Of a stretch of DNA of 64,000 nt, positions 52,603 to 63,564 are shown piece after piece. The first letter of the stretch is position 1. Every line of letters starts with the position of its first letter. Origin of the DNA: Edaphobacter lichenicola. Lineage in GTDB: Bacteria > Acidobacteriota > Terriglobia > Terriglobales > Acidobacteriaceae. The notes beneath the pieces are model-generated. The model was not told the DNA's origin. It saw nothing but the letters and a program-made list of their open reading frames with translations, and did no database searches. Location: the NCBI RefSeq assembly GCF_025264645.1, contig NZ_CP073696.1, forward strand, positions 4,154,001 to 4,218,000. Direction: 5' to 3'. Position numbers and translations under genes: made by a program.

Positions 52603-55600
52603 TTAGAAGTTGATCTTCAAAGCAAATTGTCCGAAGCGCCGTTCGTCATTAGCGCCGGCGGGGGTGCCCGCTCCAATGCCGCCCTTGGACGCGAAGATTT
52701 CATTGTTGCCGTTGGCAACGTCGTTCTCGGCTTCCTGAATGTAAAGGTTGTGGTGATTGAGCAAATCGAATGCTTCAGCACGGAACTCAAGATTTATCTG
52801 CTCATGGATTGGGAACGTTTTGCTGACGGACGCATCGAAACTCCATGCACCAGGCCCACGGAAAGCGTTGCGAGCTGTCATAGTGGATGGGAACGGACCC
52901 CAGTCAGACGCGCCAAGCAAGTCAGGGTTGCCGAATGAGTACGCATCAGGGAGGGTTCCGATGGCGTAAGAGTTGGAACCACCACTGCTGGTCCCACCCG
53001 GAATCTTCTTGAAGGTGCGCTGAGGAACGACTCCATCTGCCGGAGTGTAACGTGCCACGTTGTATCCGGACTGATTGTTGGTGCTGTCGAAGTAGGTGAA
53101 AGGCGTGCCGGTCCGGACGGTATAGATACCGGTAACCTGCCACCCACCCAGAGCCTCGTTGAGGAGTCCACGTTGCAATGTTGGCGTGCGATAGATAGGA
53201 GCGATCACGAAGCGGTTACGGATATCGAGATCTCCGTTGCCATGATCCAGGCTGGGATTGAACGGATCGGTATACCCCAAGCTGAACGCGTTGTTCGTCT
53301 CCGAGAAGGTCGTGCTTAGGTCGTCGGTCTCATGAGCAAACGTATAGTTCGCGACGAGGCTGACACCCGAGTGATACAGGTTGCGGCTCTGGAGTTGGAT
53401 GTTCATTCCCTCGTAGTAGGAATCTCCGTTCGATCCGCGGTTATTGATGTTGGAGTATTGAGGATTCAAGCGAGTAAGCGCCTGAGGTGCTCCAGTAACA
53501 GGATCGCTATCCGCTGGATTAGGATCCGTGACCGGATCGCCAAGCAGCGCGTTGCCGCTACCAATCCCGTTATAGTTCTTGATGTCGTAGAGGTGAAGAC
53601 CACGTGACCCTACGTACTGCAGTGAAAAGATAGTACCGGGAGCAAGCTCCTGTTCGATAGCGGCGCTCCAGAACTGCGTCTGTGCAGTGCGGATATTTTG
53701 GGAGACGTTACGGAGACTGGTCGGCGGCAGGGCAACATTACCTGAGCCTCCAGCCAACGGTCCGGCATTCGAGTTGGTCACTACTGTGTTATTGACAACA
53801 ATGACAGCGTAGTTCGGCGGATTCTGGATCACATTGAAGGTGACGTTGCCGAAGTTGCGCTCGTAGCTGATTCCGTATCCTCCACGGAACGAGGTTTTGC
53901 CATTTCCGAATACGTCGTAGGCAAAGCCGATACGCGGAGAGGCAGTTCCGTACTGAGGACTCCAGAGACCGCCAACAGGGCTATTAGGAGAGGTTAGAAC
54001 CTGACCCGAACGAATCTGTTGCGCCAGGTTCGAGCCCGGGCCGAAGAAGAAGTTCGAATCGAGGCTTCCGTTATTGTTGTGCTGCACACCGTAGTACTCG
54101 TACCGCAAGCCATAGTTGAGGGTCATCTTTGGCGTTAGCTTGAGGGTGTCCTGTCCATAAACAGCCCAGTCATGAAATCGGTTGCTGCGCGCGAAGCTTG
54201 GTGAAGTCGCCGGTAAATTAATCGAGCAACCGGGCGTTTGTGTCAGTTCGCCCGTATATTGGTTCGCAACGCAAGGAAGCGCACCATTGGGATTAACCGC
54301 AGCTTGGAACTCAAAGAGATCGCCGCTTTGGAGATTCTGGAGTCCAGCCGCCTTGTTCACACCGAGTTGCTCGTTCGCCTGGGCGTAAGCGCCGTAAGCC
54401 TCGTTGTCCTGGATATAGAGAATCTGGCCGCCGAATTGTGCAGAGTGCTTGCCTTTTACGACGCTCAGATCCTGATTGATCTGGACCGTATTCTGCGGGC
54501 CGCCAAACGGAAGACCGCCATCGCCAGGGTTGGTGTCGTAGAAGCCCGGGAGCTGAATCAGCGTAGAGGGGGACCCGGGAAGCGACGCGTTGACAGAGGT
54601 TACGAGTGTTGGAACGTTCTGCAAACTCTTGTCATACGACAACGAGGTATTGAAGCGGCTAAAGCTCAACTTTGTGATCGACGAAATGACGGGAGTAAAC
54701 TCGTGAGTCGCACTGAAGAGATAAGCCTGGTTCTTGATACTTTGTCCCACATTGTATGCAGCGTAAGGCGAAGAGAACTGTGATCCAGCCTCGTCAAGCT
54801 CGTTGTAGTCCACATACCGGAAGAACATCTGGGTCTTCTCACCCAGGTTGTAGTCCACACGGCCAACGATATTGTAGGTGTTCTGAGGAACTCCACCACC
54901 TGCGTCGCCAGGGGCGTTAAACCCGACGGTCTGGAACACTGGCGTGCTGAGAGGTACATTTGCGATCGGCGTTCCACCGTTGTTGGCGGCGATCGTAGCA
55001 TTGTCAGTTGTGCTAATGACATTGAAAGATTGATTGGCGCCGTAGGTGCTGAAGTAGTTTTGAATGTTCGGCGCAGCTAGACTGAGAAACTGCGAGGTAG
55101 GAACGGCTGCACTACTCGCCGCGGAACTGCGAACTCGAATCCACTCTGTACTGCCGAAGAAGAACAACTTATCCTTCAAGATTGGGCCACCTACCGCGAA
55201 ACCAAACTGGTTGCGGGTGTATTGACCTTTGTCTATGCCTTCCTGGGCATTCGTCACAGTATTCGACGTGTAAGCGGCGAGACGGTTAAACTCCCAGACG
55301 TTTCCGTGAAACGAGTTCGAGCCACTTCGGGTAGCCACATTGACTACGCCCCCCGAGGCACGTCCATACTGCGGGAGGAAGTTGCTCGTCATAACGCTGA
55401 ACTCTTGAACAGCATCGATTGGAACCAGAATTCCAACCCCTTCACCGAAGACGCTGATGTTCTCTACACCGTCTAGAAGGATCTCCGTGCCAGTCGAACG
55501 CTGCCCATTTATGCTGAAACCAACTCCACGCGACGTAGCGTTCTGTGATTTACCGGGACCAGAGTCGTCTCCTGAGGAGATATTGCCGGACAGAGCGACG

Positions 55601-56100
55601 AAGTCGTAAGGATTGCGAGTTAAGCTTGGCAGCTGCGAGACTTGCTGCCGGTCGACAACCTGCGAGAGCTCTTGTGTTTGGGTGTTCACCTGCACACCGC
55701 TTGCAGCACTGACTTCAACAGTCGTGGCGTTCGAACCGACAGCGAGCTTTACGTCTAAAGTGATATGAGCTCCCACTGGGAGTTCAACCTTGGCCTTATA
55801 TACAGCAAAGCCAGCAGGTTGCGAAGTCACTTCATAGGTTGCAGGCTCGAGGTTCGTAAAATCAAAACTACCCGAGTTTGTCGTTGTCACGGAACGAACC
55901 GCATTCGTGTTGACATTCTTCGCCGTCAACACAGCACCAGCAACCGTTGCACCTGACGAGTCGGTCACCGTACCGGCAATTTGACCGGTTTCCTGGGCAT
56001 AGGAGTTCGGAGCTATCAGAAGCATCGCGACGGCAACAAAGCTAAAAAAGACAGCCTTATTCCGAATAAGATTTAAAAATGGCTTAATAGCTGTTTGCAT
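52603..56100 (-). CDS. TonB-dependent receptor with carboxypeptidase-regulatory-like domain, 2
   Basis: 1165 residues. The signal peptide (about 10-36, NSYAQ) leads to a CarboxypepD_reg-like domain (TGQIAGTVTDSSGATVAGAVLTAKN, TNSGSFDFTNLEPATYEV), the plug (QLPSLTRNPYDFVALSG, GFSINGQRSTGTEILLDGVENI, VDAVQEFSVMTSNFLPQYG) and the barrel (GSNSFHGNVWEFNR onward). It ends FALKINF. It is a distant paralogue of receptor 1, with the same domain order but different loops. SD GGAG lies nine bases before the ATG at 56100. The plug begins without a recognisable TonB box, as is usual for this acidobacterial family. Substrate unknown. Confidence 0.92.
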   Translation of the reverse strand: MQTAIKPFLNLIRNKAVFFSFVAVAMLLIAPNSYAQETGQIAGTVTDSSGATVAGAVLTAKNVNTNAVRSVTTTNSGSFDFTNLEPATYEVTSQPAGFAVYKAKVELPVGAHITLDVKLAVGSNATTVEVSAASGVQVNTQTQELSQVVDRQQVSQLPSLTRNPYDFVALSGNISSGDDSGPGKSQNATSRGVGFSINGQRSTGTEILLDGVENISVFGEGVGILVPIDAVQEFSVMTSNFLPQYGRASGGVVNVATRSGSNSFHGNVWEFNRLAAYTSNTVTNAQEGIDKGQYTRNQFGFAVGGPILKDKLFFFGSTEWIRVRSSAASSAAVPTSQFLSLAAPNIQNYFSTYGANQSFNVISTTDNATIAANNGGTPIANVPLSTPVFQTVGFNAPGDAGGGVPQNTYNIVGRVDYNLGEKTQMFFRYVDYNELDEAGSQFSSPYAAYNVGQSIKNQAYLFSATHEFTPVISSITKLSFSRFNTSLSYDKSLQNVPTLVTSVNASLPGSPSTLIQLPGFYDTNPGDGGLPFGGPQNTVQINQDLSVVKGKHSAQFGGQILYIQDNEAYGAYAQANEQLGVNKAAGLQNLQSGDLFEFQAAVNPNGALPCVANQYTGELTQTPGCSINLPATSPSFARSNRFHDWAVYGQDTLKLTPKMTLNYGLRYEYYGVQHNNNGSLDSNFFFGPGSNLAQQIRSGQVLTSPNSPVGGLWSPQYGTASPRIGFAYDVFGNGKTSFRGGYGISYERNFGNVTFNVIQNPPNYAVIVVNNTVVTNSNAGPLAGGSGNVALPPTSLRNVSQNIRTAQTQFWSAAIEQELAPGTIFSLQYVGSRGLHLYDIKNYNGIGSGNALLGDPVTDPNPADSDPVTGAPQALTRLNPQYSNINNRGSNGDSYYEGMNIQLQSRNLYHSGVSLVANYTFAHETDDLSTTFSETNNAFSLGYTDPFNPSLDHGNGDLDIRNRFVIAPIYRTPTLQRGLLNEALGGWQVTGIYTVRTGTPFTYFDSTNNQSGYNVARYTPADGVVPQRTFKKIPGGTSSGGSNSYAIGTLPDAYSFGNPDLLGASDWGPFPSTMTARNAFRGPGAWSFDASVSKTFPIHEQINLEFRAEAFDLLNHHNLYIQEAENDVANGNNEIFASKGGIGAGTPAGANDERRFGQFALKINF

Positions 56101-56456
56101 GCGCTGCTTCTCCATGAGGGGATACTAACGATCTAAGCAATTCATGGGCCATTCACGCTGCGTTAACAACTTCTTTTTATCGTATAAACCAGACAGCTGA
56201 CTGAGTCTATCCCTTCTTGATAATCCGGTTTTTCATATATTGCAAGGGATTGCATCCCACTTTTGGGGCATTTATTCCTTTGTGGTTACCTCTGGCTATG
56301 TTTTGCTAGAGGTCCAACTTACAGTTTTATTGGGTCGCACTCTTCCACGCTGAAATCATAGAAGCGAGTGGCCTTCTACCCAACAGCTCGGAGTTTTCGC
56401 GCGGACGCACGAGGTATCCACTAGCTTGAGACTCTATATAATGGATCTATAAATCC
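56101..56456. other. Divergent promoter region of TonB receptor 2 and gyrA
   Basis: 356 bp without a gene, AT-rich near receptor 2. A TATAAT hexamer at 56437-56442 lies only 15 bases before the gyrA ATG, so the gyrA mRNA may be nearly leaderless. A matching -35 was not recognised. Confidence 0.5.
56437..56442 (+). promoter_or_regulatory. Probable -10 element of gyrA
   Basis: Perfect TATAAT followed by GG. A start about 7 bases on would leave a leader of fewer than 10 nt before ATG 56457, and no Shine-Dalgarno is seen, which agrees with leaderless translation. Confidence 0.45.
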
Positions 56457-59357
<2,901 letters not shown>

Positions 59358-59365
59358 TTTTTAGA

Positions 59366-59487
59366 ACGTGGTGGATACCCGTTTTTGCTGGGGTTTTTGG
59401 CAAAAACCGGTGCCAAAACGTGGTGTTTTGGTGGTGAATTTGTGGTGGTTTGTGTGGTGAACGTGGTGCTTAGGCACCACGTTTTTT
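59366..59487 (+). repeat. GTGGTG-rich repeat tract ending in the gyrA terminator
   Basis: The word AACGTGGTG appears three times (about 59366, 59417, 59460) with further GTGGTGAA, GTGGTTTG and TTGGTGGTG words between. The last copy forms the left arm of the terminator. A CACCAC-rich run before lpxI (4868-4915) looks like the complementary strand of the same family. Confidence 0.6.
59460..59487 (+). terminator. Rho-independent terminator of gyrA
   Basis: AACGTGGTGC (59460-59469), TTAG loop, GCACCACGTT (59474-59483), then TTTT: a perfect 10-bp stem with a T run. Confidence 0.93.
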
Positions 59488-59700
59488 ATGCTCGAAAAAT
59501 GCGCCACGAATTCTGAATTTATTTTTTATAGCTTCCCGTTTCGGGAAGATTTGCGTCCCGCCCTTCGGGCCTCCAATTAGGTGGACCTGTATGTCGTCCC
59601 GTGGGCATTGATATCGATTCGAGTAACATTGGCACGGACCGAAGACCTCCTGATGTTCCGGTTCCGGCCGCAATAATCTCGTTTCCGAAAGATTGCTCCA

Positions 59701-60663
59701 ATGTACATTGATCCAGACTTCGACAACCTCTCGACTAACGCCTCGTGTCCGATCTGCGGCGGTGACGCATACAGCCATAGTGAAAACGCAATTCTTATTG
59801 TCTGCAAGATTTGCGGTAAGTATCGGTTTGATATCTTCGCGCGAGCTTATTTATCCGCCATTGCGAAAGATCGGAAATCGGATGTCTACAAAATATCAAG
59901 TGAACTCCGATCCATATCAGAACGAGCGCGCGGAAAGCGAGACAACTCATTCTTTCCTACTCTGTCCTCTGAGGACTTTGACCGGATGCTGGACCTAGCC
60001 GACCCTTCCGTTCCAGAAAAGCTGCGACTGCTTTTTACTTATGTGACAGGCCTCACACAATTTCCGGGTGAAAAACGTGTCTTCGATAATTCCAACGACT
60101 ATCCGATCGTTTGTGCAAAGAATGCTGAAGAATCGCAGTTTTATATGCGTGGATTGGAGGAACAGGGCTTCTTAGAGCTTGACCCGCCTCGGACAACCAG
60201 CCTGTCGCCCAAATTCACTATCACCACTCGTGGATGGCAAGAGATAGATCGCCTAGCCCGCGAAGTCATTGACTCAAAGAACGCCTTTATAGCGATGTGG
60301 TTTGATGCGTCTCGCGCACCATTTGAAAAAGCAATAAATCGAGCGATCGAAAACGCAGGTTATCTTCCAGTGCGAATAGATCGCATTGAGCACGTAAACA
60401 GAATTGATGATGAAATAATCGCGAGAATTCGGCAGTCCAAATTTCTAATATCTGATTTCACCGGCCAACGAAATGGCGTGTACTTCGAAGCCGGCTTCAT
60501 GTTGGGTCTAGGCCGTCCTGTCATTTGGATCTGCGAGCAGTCAGATCTTAAGAATTTGCATTTCGACACGAGGCAATACAACACGATCAATTACACTAAC
60601 CCACTTGATCTAGAAACACGGCTTCAATTTCGAATTGAAGCCGTGTTGGGCAAAGGCAAATAG
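59701..60663 (+). CDS. Zinc-ribbon plus nucleoside-deoxyribosyltransferase/TIR-like protein (possible immune effector)
   Basis: 320 residues in DNA of clearly lower GC (about 45%) than all neighbours. Residues 16-38 form a zinc ribbon (CPIC and CKIC: Cys16, Cys19, Cys35, Cys38). A middle helical part ends in a winged-helix-like segment (SQFYMRGLEEQGFLEL, FTITTRGWQEIDRL). From residue 194 a flavodoxin-like domain appears: NAFIAMWFD, AGYLPVRIDRIEH, IDDEIIARIRQSKFLISDFTG, GVYFEAGFMLGLGRPVIWIC and LHFDTRQYN. This is the pattern of the nucleoside 2-deoxyribosyltransferase/TIR-like group, with Glu263 in YFEAG as likely catalytic residue. Relatives occur as effectors that destroy NAD or nucleotides in phage defence; that role is inferred. 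The 3' end holds a 33-nt palindrome. Confidence 0.75.
   Translation: MYIDPDFDNLSTNASCPICGGDAYSHSENAILIVCKICGKYRFDIFARAYLSAIAKDRKSDVYKISSELRSISERARGKRDNSFFPTLSSEDFDRMLDLADPSVPEKLRLLFTYVTGLTQFPGEKRVFDNSNDYPIVCAKNAEESQFYMRGLEEQGFLELDPPRTTSLSPKFTITTRGWQEIDRLAREVIDSKNAFIAMWFDASRAPFEKAINRAIENAGYLPVRIDRIEHVNRIDDEIIARIRQSKFLISDFTGQRNGVYFEAGFMLGLGRPVIWICEQSDLKNLHFDTRQYNTINYTNPLDLETRLQFRIEAVLGKGK
60615..60647. repeat. 33-nt palindrome inside the 3' end of the effector-like gene
   Basis: AACACGGCTTCAATT (60615-60629), TCG, then the exact reverse complement (60633-60647). It lies in frame, encoding part of the last 16 codons. No T run follows. Confidence 0.85.
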
Positions 60664-60747
60664 TCTTTAGACGATTTGAACACGCGAATATAGATGTGAT
60701 GCGTAAGCCAAACTCGAGCGACCTAGATCGGCCTTCATTAAGCTATT

Positions 60748-60816
60748 CGGTTGCATGGGGCGCATCTCGATAGGGTTCGGGCCACGCTGAAGGTGCATCA
60801 GACGGGCGTGATGGTT
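60748..60816 (+). pseudogene. Relic: 3' end of a DUF3606-like gene
   Basis: TGCATGGGGCGCAT, GGTTCGGGCCACGCTGAA and CATCAGACGGGCGTGATGG line up with the last 70 bases of the intact gene at 61704-61964. The translation MHGAHLDRVRATLKVHQTGV matches VHGTHVDKVRAALHPHKTA there. Start and first two thirds are missing. It marks the downstream edge of the low-GC segment. Confidence 0.65.
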
Positions 60817-60867
60817 GACGAGTCGTATCGTTCTTACTTATATCGCCTTGCGGCTGGTGGGGTCGCG

Positions 60868-61542
60868 TCAGGCGAGCCTTCTGCAACCGATGGCTACGAG
60901 GCCGATGGCTCCGAAGGTGAAGAGGACTATAGTGGGCGGCTCGGGGGTGGTGGCGATGCCGTCGACCTCATAAGCAGGAAAGGCGTCCAAGGTTTGAGTC
61001 CAAGGTCCTTCGGGGCTTCCATTCGAGTCGAAGTAGGATATTCCGTAACCAAAGCCATAGGTGTCGATGCTGTCGAGGGTGTAGCCCCAGTCTCCCCAGT
61101 CGGGTGGATTGGCCTCCTGGGCGACGAGAAAGTAGAGGGTGCCCTCGTCGAGCACAGGGCAAGAAGCGCAGGTGAAGTTGACGACTGAAGCAGTCGGCAA
61201 GATGCTGCCGTTCTGGGTGAACTGATCGAGGATGGCACCAGGGGCTCCGGCGGCGTCGCTCGCTTCGAGGTAGAGATTGATGGGGCTGGCTCCTTGTTCG
61301 CTTTGCAGGGCGAGGAGAGCATTGGTGAGGGTGGCGGTTTCGTCAGGCATGAAGGGAAAGGCGAGGACTTCGTCGCCGCTGTCGCAACACTGTCCGATGA
61401 CCCAGCCGCCGTAAAGGTTCTCGAAGGAGTGGTTAGGGCCGAAGTTTGTAAAGAGCGTATCGGCGTGTGAAGCGGACGTAGATGTTAGTAAGACCACAAC
61501 CAACGCCAGAATGGAAAGCGTACCTACGGTGTTGCTCCGCAT
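60868..61542 (-). CDS. PEP-CTERM sorted exported protein
   Basis: 224 residues. Signal peptide 1-27 (SHADT). The body is beta-rich with low charge and four Cys (QCCDSG near 49, CASC near 125). The C-terminal PEP-CTERM signal is TTPEPPTIVLFTF followed by a hydrophobic helix and RRLA. Exosortase recognises this tag, cuts at the membrane and sends the protein outward, usually into exopolysaccharide-linked locations. The exosortase gene is not in this window. AGGAGAAG precedes the ATG at 61542. The body matches no family I recognise. Confidence 0.85.
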   Translation of the reverse strand: MRSNTVGTLSILALVVVLLTSTSASHADTLFTNFGPNHSFENLYGGWVIGQCCDSGDEVLAFPFMPDETATLTNALLALQSEQGASPINLYLEASDAAGAPGAILDQFTQNGSILPTASVVNFTCASCPVLDEGTLYFLVAQEANPPDWGDWGYTLDSIDTYGFGYGISYFDSNGSPEGPWTQTLDAFPAYEVDGIATTPEPPTIVLFTFGAIGLVAIGCRRLA

Positions 61543-61703
61543 AAGGTCACTTCTCCTGAGTTCGAAGTTAGTGCGGGGGCCTGCGTAAGACTCTACACCT
61601 AAATGCTTGCAGAGATCGGCTTGGCGTGAATACATCGGTACATCTAAAGCGAGCTGGTTCACATCCACCTAAGTAGAAGAACTTAGAAAAGAGGAATGAA
61701 TCG

Positions 61704-61964
61704 ATGTCGCATCCAGATCCGGCACTTCCGCACGAACACGAAGAGGTTGAGAAGTCTAAGGCTCGCGCACCGCATGCGGAGCACGTTGAGACAGAGAAGG
61801 GTCCGCATGATCCTAAGGAGATCAATCCGAAGATGTCGTCGGATATTCACTACTGGGCGAAGGAGTTTGGTGTGACCGGCGATGCGCTGCATGAGGCGAT
61901 CCGGGTGCATGGGACGCATGTGGATAAGGTTCGGGCCGCGCTGCATCCGCATAAGACGGCTTGA
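61704..61964 (+). CDS. DUF3606-like small acidic/basic protein
   Basis: 86 residues. The first 45 are charged and His-rich (HEHEEVEKSKARAPHAEHVE). The conserved end DIHYWAKEFGVTGDALHEAIRVHGTHVDKVRAALH resembles DUF3606 proteins, small helix-hairpin proteins common in soil bacteria. AGAGGAATGAATCG precedes the ATG. Function unknown. A relic of a second copy lies at 60748-60816. Confidence 0.8.
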   Translation: MSHPDPALPHEHEEVEKSKARAPHAEHVETEKGPHDPKEINPKMSSDIHYWAKEFGVTGDALHEAIRVHGTHVDKVRAALHPHKTA

Positions 61965-62266
61965 TGGGTTTTAAACAGACAAGGCGTGGAACAAACAACG
62001 GCATGAAACAAGCAACGACGACAGGGATCCCTTCCCCATTCGACTACGCTCAGGGTCAGGATGACGACTCTAAAGGGTTCGCTCAGGATGATGGTTTCGT
62101 AAAATGACGGCTTCATAAAACGATGGCCGAGTGATGGAGCTTGTCTGGGTTCCGTCTTGCGCTGCTGTCGTGGGGTGACGAGGGAATACCCGCCTTTGCG
62201 ACTGTGTCCAGTGCCTGGGCGGGTATTTTTTCGCGCTTGCTGCGCTTCGCTGCTTCTCTGCTTGGG

Positions 62267-62596
62267 TTATTTGTTGAGGTCGTGGATGGTTTGGCCTACG
62301 GCCTGGCCGAGTTGGCCGGCAGCATCCTTGACTTTGCCTGCGACGCGGTCGGCAGCGCCTTCGTCGGCGAGGTTGGGGTTGTTGGTGAGGTTGCCGATAC
62401 CTTGCTTGACGGCTCCTGCGAATGCGCCGACCTTACCTTCGGCCTGCTTTTTGGTGCCCCAGGAGAAGGTCTTGCGGGCGACGTCTGCGAATCCGTCGTA
62501 GCTGGTGTCGTACTCCGGTTGGGGCTCGTTGAACAGGATGTAAGTGACGACGGCACCGACTCCAATACCGACAATGATCCAGGGAAGACCCTTCAT
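62267..62596 (-). CDS. CsbD-like stress protein with N-terminal membrane helix
   Basis: 109 residues. A helix (about 5-22: PWIIVGIGVGAVVTYILF) is followed by a CsbD-like region, GKVGAFAGAVKQGIGNLTNN, then ADEGAADRVAGKVKDAAGQLGQAV. CsbD proteins are small general-stress proteins in many bacteria, usually without a membrane anchor, so the N-terminal helix is a variation. GGAGGGTGC precedes the ATG. Confidence 0.8.
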   Translation of the reverse strand: MKGLPWIIVGIGVGAVVTYILFNEPQPEYDTSYDGFADVARKTFSWGTKKQAEGKVGAFAGAVKQGIGNLTNNPNLADEGAADRVAGKVKDAAGQLGQAVGQTIHDLNK

Positions 62597-63033
62597 AGTG
62601 CACCCTCCAGTGTCGTGAGATGCGGAGTAAGATGCAAAGTTGTGCGCGGCCGCTTAAAATTTCCGCTGTGCCGGGCAGGCGACGGGGTGCGCGGGCGATT
62701 GGGCGCGGTGGGGGTGCGTGGCCCTACCTTTGGCCGGGGTGGAGTTAGGGCGGTGGCCGGCGAGAGGGAAGATTCGGCGGAGATGGCCGGATTGATGGGG
62801 GCCTGTTTTGGAGTCTGTCTGGGAATCTGTTTGGGGCGGGTGCTACCTTGGTATTCCTCCACAAAGCGAGGTGAGTTGTGGGCGATACAAGCGCAAGCAC
62901 GCTCCGTCTGCGGATCTTCAATGGCACGCGTCGGCCGTTCGCGCCGCTTTACACCGATTACGTCGATGCGTGACTGGATTGTCAGACGATGAGGTGCCAG
63001 GGCCAATCGTAGAAAGAAATCGGAGGGACGCAG
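62597..63033. other. 437-bp gene-free stretch
   Basis: G-rich on the plus strand. Open frames cross it on both strands but lack a start with a ribosome site and coding bias. It should contain the promoter of the CsbD-like gene. Confidence 0.5.
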
Positions 63034-63564
63034 ATGAGCAAGGATCCGGCAGCACCTAGCTTCAAGCAGAAGGCCGCACGAGAGTTTAAAGAATATCTTT
63101 GGATCTCTGCGTATCTGGCGTTTTTCTTCTGCGCGCTCTCAACGTACAGGACGCTGTTGTTGCGGAAGTATGACCTCAACGACAACTATTTGAACTACGG
63201 CTTCGCGATCATCACTGCCCTGGTGGTCGGCAAGGTGATTCTTGTTGCACAGATGGCGCACCTGGGCAGAGGGTACGAAGCAAAACCGCTGTATCAGACT
63301 GTTCTGTATAAGTCAGTTGTCTTTGGAGCGGTGGTGTTTGCGTTTCACTTTCTGGAGGAGTTCGTGAAGCGCGTGATTCATGGGAAGCCGTTTGGGACGG
63401 TGTGGCGGGAGACGCGGTGGGAGGATATCGTTGCATGGACGATCATCGTATTCTGCGCGTTTATTCCTCTGTTCGGCTTTATGGAGCTGCGACGAGTACT
63501 GGGGGAGGAGCGGCTCTACTTGCTGCTGCGGAGTCGCGGGGGTGTGGAGGAGGCGGGGTCGTAG
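63034..63564 (+). CDS. Four-helix membrane protein of unknown function
   Basis: 176 residues. Helices at about 22-40, 54-74, 90-108 and 133-153 are predicted from hydrophobic runs (YLWISAYLAFFFCAL, FAIITALVVGKVILVA, SVVFGAVVFAFHFLEEF, IVAWTIIVFCAFIPLFGF). Basic residues between helices 1 and 2 and at the ends place both termini in the cytosol. GGAGGGACGCAG stands before the ATG. No family recognised. Confidence 0.78.
   Translation: MSKDPAAPSFKQKAAREFKEYLWISAYLAFFFCALSTYRTLLLRKYDLNDNYLNYGFAIITALVVGKVILVAQMAHLGRGYEAKPLYQTVLYKSVVFGAVVFAFHFLEEFVKRVIHGKPFGTVWRETRWEDIVAWTIIVFCAFIPLFGFMELRRVLGEERLYLLLRSRGGVEEAGS

Noticed and set aside
60751..61188. 145-codon plus-strand frame starting in the DUF3606 relic
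   Set aside because: Only the first 20 codons match the relic; the remainder is antisense to the PEP-CTERM gene.
62040..62100. CTCAGGGTCAGGATGAC sequence after the DUF3606-like gene as a mobile repeat
   Set aside because: Only a single clear copy plus a short partial echo (GCTCAGGATGATGG) within the window, too little to call a repeat family.
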